From VAZQ01 sp963827585 (GTDB lineage Bacteria; Pseudomonadota; Alphaproteobacteria; Rhizobiales; Xanthobacteraceae), in the NCBI GenBank assembly GCA_963827585.1, contig CAWHCK010000048.1:1-64000 (forward strand): a stretch of 64,000 nt of DNA, written 5' to 3'. The notes below the pieces were generated by a model. It saw only the letters and a program-made list of their open reading frames with translations, did no database searches and had not been told where the DNA came from. A program made the translations under genes and the position numbers. Shown piece by piece: positions 41,967-50,691 of this stretch (positions within the stretch are counted from its first letter, which is position 1; each line of letters starts with the position of its first letter).

Positions 41967-42875
41967 ATGACCGCGAAAATCATCGACGGCAAAGGCATTG
42001 CGGCCGACCTGCGCGGCAAGGTCGCCGACGCCGTTCACCGCCTGGCGCGCGACCGCGGCATCGTCCCGGGGCTCGCGGTCGTGCTCGTCGGCAACAATCC
42101 CGCGAGCGAGAGCTATGTCGGCAGCAAGATGAAGATGACGGTCGGGAGCGGCATGCGCTCGTTCGACCATCGGCTGCCGCATACGACGAGCCAAGCCGAG
42201 CTGCTGGCGCTGGTCGCGCGGCTCAACGCCGATCCCACCGTCCACGGCATCCTGGTGCAGCTGCCGTTGCCGGCGCAGATCGATCCGCAGGCGGTCATTG
42301 CCGCGATCGACCCGGCAAAGGACGTCGACGGCTTTAATCCCGTGAATGCCGGGCGCCTCTCGGCCGGGTTGCCGGCGCTGGCGCCCTGCACCCCGATCGG
42401 CTGCGTCCTGCTGGCCAAGGCCGTGCAGCCTTCGCTCGCCGGGCTGGAAACGGTGGTGATCGGCCGCTCCAACATCGTCGGCAAGCCGCTGGCGCAGCTC
42501 CTGCTGGCGGAGAACGCCACGGTGACGCTGGCGCATTCGAAGACCCGCGATCTCCCCGCGGTGTGCCGGCGCGCCGACGTTCTGTTCGCGGCGGTGGGAC
42601 GGCCGGAAATGGTGCGGCGCGACTGGATCAAGCCCGGCGCCACCGTGATCGACGTCGGCATCAATCGGGTCAGCGAGGGCGGCAAGCCGCGCATCGTCGG
42701 CGACGTCGCCTTCGCCGAAGTCTCCGAGGTCGCGGGCGCGATCACGCCGGTGCCGGGCGGCGTCGGGCCGATGACCATTGCGTGCCTGCTCGCCAACACG
42801 GTGCGCGCGGCGTGCGCGCGGGCGGGCCTGCCGCCGCCCGCGCTCGGCCAACGGCCGACCGACGATCGGGAGTAG
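41967..42875 (+). CDS. folD: Bifunctional methylenetetrahydrofolate dehydrogenase / cyclohydrolase
   Basis: An intact 302-residue FolD, which oxidises 5,10-methylene-THF with NADP and hydrolyses methenyl-THF to 10-formyl-THF. GLAVVLVGNNPASESYVGSK holds the catalytic Lys of the YxxxK motif, HGILVQLPLPAQID the substrate region, ETVVIGRSNIVGKPLAQLLL the NADP site, and ITPVPGGVGPMTIACLLANT the C-terminal signature. It lies 38 bp after DUF167 in the conserved cluster. It could act together with the glycine cleavage genes of this window, which also feed methylene-THF. Confidence 0.96.
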   Translation: MTAKIIDGKGIAADLRGKVADAVHRLARDRGIVPGLAVVLVGNNPASESYVGSKMKMTVGSGMRSFDHRLPHTTSQAELLALVARLNADPTVHGILVQLPLPAQIDPQAVIAAIDPAKDVDGFNPVNAGRLSAGLPALAPCTPIGCVLLAKAVQPSLAGLETVVIGRSNIVGKPLAQLLLAENATVTLAHSKTRDLPAVCRRADVLFAAVGRPEMVRRDWIKPGATVIDVGINRVSEGGKPRIVGDVAFAEVSEVAGAITPVPGGVGPMTIACLLANTVRAACARAGLPPPALGQRPTDDRE

Positions 42876-42896
42876 ACGTGGCGGGATGCCAACAGT

Positions 42897-42972
42897 GTTG
42901 TCGTCCCCGCGCAAGCGGGGACCTATGACCACCGGCTCTGGAATATGGGTCCCCGCTTGCGCGGGGACGACA
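42897..42972. repeat. Family B repeat, uninterrupted
   Basis: GTTGTCGTCCCCGCGCAAGC and GGGGACC, then GGCTCTGGAATATGGGTCCC, CGCTTGCGCGGGGACGACAA. Both palindromes are whole. It is the empty-site counterpart of the copies at 23172-23320 and 35006-35152, and lies between the convergent folD and GNAT genes. Confidence 0.85.
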
Positions 42973-43010
42973 ATTCACGGCAAGGGATTCACAGGATCGA
43001 GCGCGACGGC

Positions 43011-43520
43011 TCAGCCGTTCCAGGCGAAGGCGACCTTGTCGAGGGCGCGGCCGCCGAACCGTTCCGAGGAGCGGGCCACCGCCTTGCCGCCGAGCGCGCG
43101 GTAGAAGCCGACGGCGGGCTCGTTGTCCGACAGCGCCCACACCACCAGGCTTTTCAGGCCGCTCTGCACCAGGTCCTTCCGCGCGGCGGAGAACAGCTTG
43201 CGGCCGAAGCCGAGCCCCTGGAACTCGGGCCGCAGATAAAGCTCGTAGATTTCGCCGTCGTAGTAGAGGCTGCGCGCACGGTTGCGGCCGTAATTGGCGT
43301 AACCCGCCACGCAGTCGCCGAATGCAAGCACCGCGATCCTGCTGCCCTTGCGCACCGCGCTGTCCCACCATTGCGGTCCGCGCCGATTGATCAGCTTGTC
43401 CAGCTCGGGCCCCGGAATGATGCCCTGATAGGCATTCCTCCAGGCCTCGTCATGAGTCGCTGCGATCGCCGTTGCATCGGACGGCTTGGCGCGACGGACC
43501 TCGATCAGGATCGTGCTCAT
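43011..43520 (-). CDS. GNAT family N-acetyltransferase
   Basis: The start MSTILIEVRRAKPSDATAIA at 43518-43520 gives 169 residues. The acetyl-CoA loop is EFQGLGFGRKLFSAA. IYELYLRPE before it and NEPAVGFYRALGGKAVARSS after it are the standard GNAT strands and C-terminal helix. DEAWRNAYQGIIPGPELD is common in a subgroup related to aminoglycoside or polyamine acetyltransferase-like enzymes, but the substrate cannot be inferred. Confidence 0.9.
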   Translation of the reverse strand: MSTILIEVRRAKPSDATAIAATHDEAWRNAYQGIIPGPELDKLINRRGPQWWDSAVRKGSRIAVLAFGDCVAGYANYGRNRARSLYYDGEIYELYLRPEFQGLGFGRKLFSAARKDLVQSGLKSLVVWALSDNEPAVGFYRALGGKAVARSSERFGGRALDKVAFAWNG

Positions 43521-43749
43521 GACCGAATACAAGCAAGCACGCGGCTTCCCTTCAAGAGCTATGTTTAACGGTGGGTTAATGTGTCCGTGATTGATGTGGA
43601 TTTGCCACACTGCGACGGCCGGTTGGAGCCTCCGTGACGCACAAATAGATCGCGACCTGTTCGCGACCGGCCGGTCTGTTGCCGTGGCGCCACGCAGAAG
43701 CGTAAAATTCGGTCTTCGGCACCGCAGGACGTTGAGCGCGACGAATCAC

Positions 43750-44340
43750 TCAGGTTGCCGCGCAGCGGTCCGAGGGACCGCCGCTCTTATCCAGTTTGTA
43801 GGAGAAAGTGCCGAACTTGCCGGTCAGCTTGATGGCATCCTTCTCGCGGACGACCTTGTCGTCGCCCCAGGTCTTCTCCCAGGCAAGAATGTCCGGCGCG
43901 CGGAACGCGCCCTTCGAGAAGTAGACGGTCCCGTCCGGGGCGATGCGGCACTGCGTGGCAAATCCGTCCTGCCTGACCACGATCCAAACCTTCGTGTCCG
44001 GGAAGGTCCACACGCCGACGACGGATTTCAGGGCATCGGAGCTGTCGGACGCATCGCTCACCTTGTCCAACGCGGTCATCACGCCATGCGTCGGATTCTG
44101 TCCGCAATAGGCACCCAGCTTCTTTCCAAGCTCCTCCATCTTGGTGAAATTGATTTCCGCGGGCTCATCTTCGTCCTGGAGATAGCCCATCATCCACGTC
44201 AGGATCACGCCGATGGTGTCCTTGGGACTATCGACGAACTGCTTGCATGTCATGGCCGCGAGCGGGATCGTTTGATCCGCGGCGAATGCCGGCGAAATGC
44301 TCATTGCGACGACAGCGACAACGATACGAACGCCGTTCAT
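43750..44340 (-). CDS. Secreted protein with an HdeA-like N-terminal domain
   Basis: A 196-residue protein with a signal peptide (MNGVRIVVAVVAMSISPAFA). The region about 28-90 resembles HdeA/HdeB acid-stress chaperones: LAAMTCKQFVDSPKDTIGVI, LTWMMGYLQDEDEPAEINFT and KKLGAYCGQNP supply the two conserved Cys. The remainder (VVGVWTFPDTKVWIVVRQDG, KTWGDDKVVREKDAIKLTGK, FGTFSYKLDKSGGPSDRCAA) looks like a separate beta-rich domain. HdeA alone has about 110 residues, so this is an extended form. A periplasmic stress or chaperone role is likely; the C-terminal domain is unassigned. Confidence 0.7.
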   Translation of the reverse strand: MNGVRIVVAVVAMSISPAFAADQTIPLAAMTCKQFVDSPKDTIGVILTWMMGYLQDEDEPAEINFTKMEELGKKLGAYCGQNPTHGVMTALDKVSDASDSSDALKSVVGVWTFPDTKVWIVVRQDGFATQCRIAPDGTVYFSKGAFRAPDILAWEKTWGDDKVVREKDAIKLTGKFGTFSYKLDKSGGPSDRCAAT

Positions 44341-44390
44341 GGTGCCTCCGTGCGCAGTTTGTAGCGGGGCGGTGTTCCCACGCGACAGGG

Positions 44391-44425
44391 ATCCCGGATT
44401 ACGCTGCGCTCCATCCGGGCTACGG
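44391..44425. repeat. Short CCCGGATT...CCGGGCTACGG repeat
   Basis: ATCCCGGATTACGCTGCGC and CATCCGGGCTACGG form an imperfect inverted repeat of a type frequent in Hyphomicrobiales intergenic DNA, downstream of typA. Confidence 0.55.
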
Positions 44426-44436
44426 TCACGATGCCG

Positions 44437-46264
44437 TCACACCCGCTCCGCCTCCTTGCGGCGCTCGTCCTTCTTGCGCTCGTTGGGATCGAGCAGCTTC
44501 TTGCGCAGGCGGATCGCCTTCGGGGTCACCTCGACCAGCTCCTCGTCGGTGATATAGGCGAGCGCCTTCTCCAGCGTCATCTGGATCGGCGGGATCAGGC
44601 GCACGGCCTCGTCCTTGGCGTGGGTGCGGATATTGGTGAGCTTCTTGCCCTTGAGCACGTTGACTTCGAGGTCGTTGCCGCGGGTATGCTCGCCGACGAT
44701 CATGCCGCGATAGACCTTCCACCCCGGCTCGATCATCATCGGCCCGCGGTCCTCCAGGTTCCACAGCGCGTAGGCGACGGCTTCGCCCTGGTCGTTGGAG
44801 ATCAGCACGCCGTTGCGGCGGCCGACGATCTCGCCGCGATAGGCGTCGTAGCCGTGGAACAGGCGGTTCATGACCGCGGTGCCGCGGGTGTCGGTGAGGA
44901 GCTCGCCCTGGTAGCCGATGAGGCCGCGCGTGGGCGCGTAAAATACCAGCCGCACGCGGCCGCCGCCCGAGGGCCGCATCTCGATCATCTCGCCTTTGCG
45001 CTCCGAGAGCTTCTGCACCACGACGCCGGTATGCTCCTCGTCGACGTCGATGACGACCTCTTCGATCGGCTCCAGCAGCTCGCCGTCGGCGTTGCGCTCG
45101 AGCAGCACCTTCGGCCGCGACACCGACAGCTCGAAGCCCTCGCGCCGCATGGTCTCGATCAGGATGCCGAGCTGCAATTCGCCGCGGCCGGCGACCTCCA
45201 TGGAATCCTTCTCGGTCAATTCGCTCACGCGCAGCGCCACGTTGCCTTCGGCCTCGCGCAGCAGCCGCTCGCGAATGACCCGGCTCTGCACCTTGTCGCC
45301 CTCGGTGCCGGCGAGCGGGGAATCGTTGATGCGGAAGGTCATCGCGAGCGTCGGCGGATCGATCGGCTGCGCCGGGCAGCGGGTGGATCACCTCGGGCGC
45401 GCAGATCGTGTGCGCCACCGTCGCCTCCGGCAGCCCGGCGATCGCGACGATGTCGCCGGCCGACGCCTCGTCCACGCCGGTGCGCTCCAGGCCGCGGAAC
45501 GCCAGCACCTTGGTGACGCGCCCGTCCTCGATCAGGTTGCCGTCGCGGTCGAGCACCTTGACGGTCTGGTTGGGCTTCACCGTGCCCGACCTGATGCGGC
45601 CGGTGATGAGGCGGCCGAGATAGGGATTGGCTTCCAGGATGGTGCCGAGCATGCGGAACGGCCCGCCCTCGGTGGGGGGTTCCGCCACGTGCCGGGTGAC
45701 GAGATCGAACAGCGGCGTCATGCCCTGATCCTTCGGGCCCTCGGGCGAGGCCGCCATCCAGCCTTCCTTGGCCGAGCCGTAGAGGATGGGAAAATCGAGC
45801 TGCTCCTCGCCGGCGTCGAGGGCGGCGAACAGGTCGAACACCTCGTTCACGACCGCCCTGGGCCGCGCATCCGACCGATCGACCTTGTTGATGACCACGA
45901 TAGGCCGCAGGCCGACCTTGAGCGCCTTCGACACCACGAACTTGGTCTGCGGCAGCGGGCCTTCGGCGGCATCGACCAGCACCAGCGCGCCGTCCACCAT
46001 ATTGAGGATGCGCTCCACCTCGCCGCCGAAATCGGCGTGGCCCGGCGTGTCGACGATGTTGATGCGGATGTCGCGCCAGGGCAGCGAGGTCACCTTGGCG
46101 AGGATGGTGATGCCGCGCTCGCGCTCCAGGTCGTTGGAATCCATGGCGCGCTCCGCCACCCGCTGGTTTTCGCGGAAGGCGCCGGACTGCTGCAGCAGCC
46201 GGTCGAGCAGGGTGGTCTTGCCATGGTCGACATGGGCGATGATCGCCACGTTGCGCAACGACAT
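44437..46264 (-). CDS. typA: Ribosome-associated GTPase TypA/BipA, one frameshift
   Basis: TypA is a translational GTPase that aids 50S assembly under stress. The start MSLRNVAIIAHVDHGKTTLL has G1, ERERGITILAK is the switch I region, IVDTPGHADFGGEV is G3 and VVINKVDR is G4. Beta-barrel and C-terminal domains follow to FYAPTRGLIGYQGELLTDTR and the basic tail. An extra G near 45375 (CCCGGCGCAG where CCCGCGCAG restores PLPAQPIDPPTL) breaks the frame between HPLP and MTFRINDSP. Both halves are otherwise perfect. The total length is one base over a multiple of three. In so conserved a gene this argues for a sequencing insertion. Confidence 0.93.
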
Positions 46265-46630
46265 ATGGGAAATCCGGTGGGGCCCGGCGCAGCCAGGCTA
46301 CGTTGCAGCGCAATATATGAATGGCGGCCCGAACTGCAACGGCAAAATCAGCGCCCGTCCGGAATGCAAGGACGATCGATCGAGGTGCATTCCGAACTCG
46401 CGCCCATCCTCGACCTCCCCTGGCGCTGGCGGCCGGAAACGGACCGGACGCCGGCAATCTCGGTCGGGTCCCCGGTCGGTACGCCTTCCTTCGGTTCTTA
46501 GGGGAAGCAGCTCCCGTTCATGTTCGAACGGCCGATCCCAATCCGGCACGGACGCGTGGATTGACTGAGATGAAATCGCCTCTTACCAAGTTGACGCTTC
46601 TGCTGACGGGATACTCCGGGAGGATGTCAA
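46265..46630. other. Spacer at the left edge of the low-G+C block, no gene
   Basis: This 366-bp gap has no convincing coding sequence. Around 46550 the composition changes from very G+C-rich to moderate, just before the M20 gene. A GGGAGG ribosome site at 46618-46623 serves that gene. I see no att-like repeat, tRNA or mobile gene at this boundary. Confidence 0.5.
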
Positions 46631-47905
46631 ATGAGTGCGAGCGTCCACCAGAAGCTTCTCCAAAAGGCCGACGAGAGTCGTGAAAGAGCTGTCACCTTCC
46701 TCCAGAAGATGATCGCCATACCCAGCGTCACTGGAGATGAAGCGAAGATCCAGACGTTTCTGGCAGACTACATGACGAACATCGGCCTTGATGTCGACAT
46801 GTGGGAAACGGATTGGGAAGAGTTGAAAAAGCATCCCGCATACCGACCCGTGAGCAGGGGTTATGAGGGACGCCCGAATATCGTCGCAACGTTGAAGGGT
46901 TCGGGCGGGGGGCGCTCATTGCTCTTGAACGGTCATACCGACGTCATCCCGGTTGGCGGCGGAGAAGGATGGAGCGACGACCCCTGGTCTGCGACGATCA
47001 AGGACGGGCGTATCTATGGGCGTGGCTCTGCCGATATGAAGAGCGGTGTTGCCAGCCACATCATGGCAGTGGAGTGCCTGATGGCCGCGGGTCTAAAGTC
47101 CAAAGGCGACATCTATATTAATGTCGTCGTCGATGAGGAAGTCAGCGGACATGGAACGTTGGATACGGTGATCCGTGGCTACAAGGCGGACGCTGGCATT
47201 TCCGGTGAGACCAGCGACCTCGCAGTGCAACCTGCGTGTATCGGCCGGATTTGGTTCGAGATCGAAATCCACGGCAAACCCGTCGGCATTCAAAAGCGGT
47301 ACGAGGGCATCAGCGGCATTGACCTCGGCAACAAGATCGTGAAGGCGGTCGCAGATTTGGAGGCAAAGCGAGTTGCGACAGTAACGCACCCTTTGTATCC
47401 GAATGCCCTTGATACGCTGCCTTGCATTATCGGCAGCTTCTCGGCCGGAAACTATCCGAGCGCTTTCCCCGTCAACTGTCTTCTGAAGGGTAGCATTGGC
47501 ACGGTTCCTGGAGAGGACCACGAAGGTGTGAAGCGGAGCCTCGTCGAACAGGTGGCGCGGGCGGCGGCCGAGGATCCTTGGATGAAGCTGCACCCGCCGA
47601 AGGTGCGGTTCGTGGGGTATGACGCGGAGGCATCCGAAATTCCGCGAAATCACCCGATCGTCGAAACCGTCTGTCAGAACTACAAGAAGATTACCGGCCG
47701 GGATCCCGAGATCAGCGGGCGTCAGGGGGCTGCGGATACTCGTTTCCTGAACCGCTACGCCGATACTCCAACTGTGATCTTCGGTCCGGGCTCGACTGCA
47801 ATCATGCATGCGAACGATGAGTACGTTTCCATCGAAGACTATCTGACCTCCATCAAGGTGATGGCGCTCAGCATCTGCGACTGGTGTGGTGTTGATAGTC
47901 GCTGA
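46631..47905 (+). CDS. M20 family metallohydrolase (ArgE/DapE-type deacylase)
   Basis: An intact 424-residue enzyme. The dinuclear zinc site is complete: H102 in NGHTDVIP with D104, D135 in RGSADMKSG, and the catalytic EE pair E169/E170 in VVVDEEVSGHGT. The last ligand probably lies near the C-terminal HANDEYVS. GRQGAADTRFLNRYAD and VIFGPGSTAIMHAND are typical of ArgE/DapE-type deacylases. It hydrolyses an amide of a small acylated amino acid or dipeptide. It opens a same-strand cluster with the PLP enzyme, CoA-transferase and LLM genes. The natural substrate is unknown. Confidence 0.9.
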   Translation: MSASVHQKLLQKADESRERAVTFLQKMIAIPSVTGDEAKIQTFLADYMTNIGLDVDMWETDWEELKKHPAYRPVSRGYEGRPNIVATLKGSGGGRSLLLNGHTDVIPVGGGEGWSDDPWSATIKDGRIYGRGSADMKSGVASHIMAVECLMAAGLKSKGDIYINVVVDEEVSGHGTLDTVIRGYKADAGISGETSDLAVQPACIGRIWFEIEIHGKPVGIQKRYEGISGIDLGNKIVKAVADLEAKRVATVTHPLYPNALDTLPCIIGSFSAGNYPSAFPVNCLLKGSIGTVPGEDHEGVKRSLVEQVARAAAEDPWMKLHPPKVRFVGYDAEASEIPRNHPIVETVCQNYKKITGRDPEISGRQGAADTRFLNRYADTPTVIFGPGSTAIMHANDEYVSIEDYLTSIKVMALSICDWCGVDSR

Positions 47906-48136
47906 GTCGGTGGTCCGACGGGCATCACTCGGTTTGGTCCTGGAACTGACGATTTCAGCATCAGTCCGAGAGGCTAAATCTCCAACGCTCACCGGAGGGC
48001 CGTTACCGAGCCTCCTTCGCCGCGATGCGCAGCCCTAGGCGCCCGATGATCATTGAGTGTAATCCGTTCTCCGAGTGCCAAATTCTATTGTTCCAGCATT
48101 GACGCCAATTTATGATGCCAGGAGGAATATCTGCCG

Positions 48137-48199
48137 ATGTGCAACGAGGTACTTTGCCGGGCGGCTGCCATCAATCGAGAAGCCGCATCGGCCACATGA
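48137..48199 (+). CDS. 20-codon leader ORF coupled to the PLP-enzyme gene
   Basis: An ATG at 48137 lies 11 bases after AGGAGG (48120-48125), the best ribosome site in this gap. The ORF reads MCNEVLCRAAAINREAASAT and ends with TGA at 48197-48199, overlapping the ATG at 48196 of the next gene (ATGA). The next gene lacks a ribosome site of its own, so it would be translated by coupling. Two Cys codons occur in the first seven. A competing reading is that the next gene starts in frame at 48112 or 48115, which would make this ORF fortuitous. Confidence 0.4.
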   Translation: MCNEVLCRAAAINREAASAT

Positions 48200-49698
48200 C
48201 AAGTTCATTTCTCATGCGGCCGGGAATCGTCGACCGCAACCGTCGCCGAGCGGCGGTCGAACGCCTCCGCGCGACCCAAGTGACCTTGCCCACTTGGACT
48301 GAACTGGCCGATCCCGCTCTCATCCCGGCCGCAATAGGGAGTAGTCTCAAATCCGTCGGCCCGGATGAGCCGGATGGGAAAAATCTGTGGCGCGTTCACT
48401 GGTTCAACGATGCCGACCGCAGGGCGCAGGCGCCTCTGCCGGGCCATGTTGTCCTGCCGGAAGCGCTGACCGGCGTAAAGGCGCCGATCGTCGTCCTCCT
48501 CGGTCGGCGTTTCCCCATGATCGGCGCGCACAAGGTGCTCGCCGCCTATGGCTGTCTGGTACCACGACTGGTGACCGGCCAGTTCGATCCGAAGCATGAC
48601 CGGGCGGTTTGGCCCTCCACCGGAAACTACTGCCGCGGCGGTATTGCCATATCACGCATTCTCGGCTGCCGCGGCGTAGCCGTGCTGCCGGCCGGCATGA
48701 GCCAGGAGCGCTTCGACTGGTTGCAGGCATGGGTTTCTGATCCCGCCGACATCATCCGCACACCGGGAACGGAAAGCAACGTCAAGGAAATCTACGACAA
48801 GTGCGCCGAACTCGCGCGCGACAAGGACAACGTCATTCTCAATCAGTTCTCTGAATTCGCCAACTACCTGGTCCATTATCACTGCACCGGCTCCGCATTC
48901 GATCGTGTGTTCTCGCACCTGAAGAGCGTCAATGCCGAATATCGGCTGGCCGCCTTCGTGTCGGCGACCGGCTCCGCCGGGACGATCGCCGCCGGCGACC
49001 GCCTGAAAGGGCGGCACGGGACGAAGATTGCCGCCGTGGAAGCCATCGAATGCCCGACGATGTTGTGCAATGGATACGGTGAGCACAACATCCAGGGTAT
49101 CGGCGACAAACATATTCCCCTGATCCACAACGTGATGAACACCGACCTTGTCGTCGGCGTGTCCGATCTGGCCAGCGATTCGCTCAATCTGTTGTTTGGG
49201 GGCAATGTCGGGCGCAACTATTTGGTGGGGCGGCGCAAGATCGACCCGGATGTGGTGAGAACCTTCGACGATATCGGCATATCCGGGCTCGCCAATATCG
49301 TCGCCGCCATCAAGGTCGCCAAGTATCTTGAATTGGACACCGACGAAGTGGTCATGACTGTAGCGACCGACGGCGCCCAACTCTACGCCAGCGAACGACG
49401 GAATTTTCTGGCGCGCCGCTATCGGGACGGATTCGATGAAGTGAACGCCGGGGAGATCTTCAGTCGTCACTTCGAAGGCATCGCGGACGATCACGTCCTC
49501 GAGCTCTCCCACGTCGATCGCAAACGCATCTTCAATCTCGGCTATTACACGTGGGTTGAACAGCAGGGAGTGGCGATCGATGATTTCGATTGCCGCAAGG
49601 ACCAGCGGTTCTGGCGCGGCTTGGTGGATAGTGTACCGATATGGGATCGGTTGATCGAGGAGTTCAATGCGGAGGTTGGCGTCAAGCGCGCCTCCTGA
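48196..49698 (+). CDS. PLP-dependent fold-type II enzyme, cysteine synthase-like
   Basis: About 500 residues from ATG 48196; starts at 48112 or 48214 are possible. Landmarks of fold-type II PLP enzymes: IGAHKVLAAYG with the candidate Schiff-base Lys113, WPSTGNYCRGGIAISRILGC as the phosphate/substrate loop, GVAVLPAGMSQERFDWLQAW, and SATGSAGTIAAGDRLKGRHG as the glycine-rich phosphate loop. It is longer than O-acetylserine sulfhydrylases (about 310) because of N- and C-terminal extensions. Likely chemistry is beta-elimination or replacement on an amino acid. Clustered with the hydrolase, CoA-transferase and glycine cleavage genes, it may be a catabolic lyase. Confidence 0.82.
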   Translation: MTSSFLMRPGIVDRNRRRAAVERLRATQVTLPTWTELADPALIPAAIGSSLKSVGPDEPDGKNLWRVHWFNDADRRAQAPLPGHVVLPEALTGVKAPIVVLLGRRFPMIGAHKVLAAYGCLVPRLVTGQFDPKHDRAVWPSTGNYCRGGIAISRILGCRGVAVLPAGMSQERFDWLQAWVSDPADIIRTPGTESNVKEIYDKCAELARDKDNVILNQFSEFANYLVHYHCTGSAFDRVFSHLKSVNAEYRLAAFVSATGSAGTIAAGDRLKGRHGTKIAAVEAIECPTMLCNGYGEHNIQGIGDKHIPLIHNVMNTDLVVGVSDLASDSLNLLFGGNVGRNYLVGRRKIDPDVVRTFDDIGISGLANIVAAIKVAKYLELDTDEVVMTVATDGAQLYASERRNFLARRYRDGFDEVNAGEIFSRHFEGIADDHVLELSHVDRKRIFNLGYYTWVEQQGVAIDDFDCRKDQRFWRGLVDSVPIWDRLIEEFNAEVGVKRAS

Positions 49699-49704
49699 AT
49701 CGGT

Positions 49705-50691
49705 ATGACAGCGACCAAGGGCAAAGCGAAAGCCAAGGCACCGCCTACCTATCTGGAGCTGCGTGCGGAATTGTCGCGCCGCGACCGGAGTCTGCGCCAC
49801 AAGGTTGTCTCCCTCGAGGAAGCCGCCTCCTTCGTGCGTGACGGAGATTCGGTTGGGATTGGCGGCAGTACGATGTCGCGGACACCCATGGGCATGATCT
49901 GGTCGCTCATTCGCGCCGGAAGAACCGGGCTTACCTGCTCACGCAGCATCGTCTCCAGCGACGGTGATCTGCTCTTTGCTTCAGGGGCCTGCGATCACAT
50001 CGTGACCAGCTGGTTTAGCCAGGGAATTCTGTGGGGCGTTTCGAAGGTGATGCGCCATCACGTGGAGACCGGTAAAGCCGTGTATGACGAGTGGAGTCAC
50101 ATGGCGATGGGCATGCGTTTCCGCGCAGGTGCCATGGGAATTCCCTTCATGCCGATCCGATCGATGCTGGGGTCGGATGTACGAAAGCAACGTCCGGAGC
50201 CGATCGAAATCGATTGCCCGTTCACCGGCGAAAAGATCTTGCTGGTTCCTGCGCTCAATCCGGACGTCGCCTTGATCCACGTCCAGCGCTGCGATCCCTA
50301 CGGCAACGCGCAGATCGACGGGTTGCAATTCATGGACATCGATCTGGCCCTCGCCGCCAATAGAGTGATACTGACAACGGAGCGCATTGTTTCCAACGAC
50401 CAGATCCGGCGCGCGCCCGATCAGACCAAGATTCCGTTTTTTGCAGTCGACGCTGTCGTCGAGCTACCGTTCGGATGCGCCCCGCACGAATGCTACGGCG
50501 TTTACGAGCCGATGCTTCGCCACATGCAGTACTACGTCGGACTGGTAAACAACGATCCCATCAAAGGGATGCAGCAATATCTCGAGCGCTTCGTCTATGG
50601 ACCGAAGTCGTGGAGCGAGTTTCTCGCTATGATTGGGGTGGACGAATTGCTCGAAGCGGCTCGCGCGGGGGAGAGCATTTACGATGCTTAA
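49705..50691 (+). CDS. CoA-transferase subunit A (glutaconate CoA-transferase-like)
   Basis: A 328-residue class I CoA-transferase alpha subunit: VVSLEEAASFVRDGDSVGIG, GGSTMSRTPMGMIWSLIRAG, LVPALNPDVALIHVQRCDPY and GNAQIDGLQFMDIDLALAAN. The size and the paired 256-residue partner fit glutaconate CoA-transferase GctAB and the related IpdAB ring-opening enzymes. It begins six bases after the PLP-enzyme stop and overlaps subunit B by eight bases. The donor and acceptor acids are unknown. Confidence 0.88.
   Translation: MTATKGKAKAKAPPTYLELRAELSRRDRSLRHKVVSLEEAASFVRDGDSVGIGGSTMSRTPMGMIWSLIRAGRTGLTCSRSIVSSDGDLLFASGACDHIVTSWFSQGILWGVSKVMRHHVETGKAVYDEWSHMAMGMRFRAGAMGIPFMPIRSMLGSDVRKQRPEPIEIDCPFTGEKILLVPALNPDVALIHVQRCDPYGNAQIDGLQFMDIDLALAANRVILTTERIVSNDQIRRAPDQTKIPFFAVDAVVELPFGCAPHECYGVYEPMLRHMQYYVGLVNNDPIKGMQQYLERFVYGPKSWSEFLAMIGVDELLEAARAGESIYDA

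Noticed and set aside
46321..46683. Open frame spanning the spacer before the M20 gene
   Set aside because: Its product is compositionally random, runs into the M20 start in another frame and has no ribosome site.
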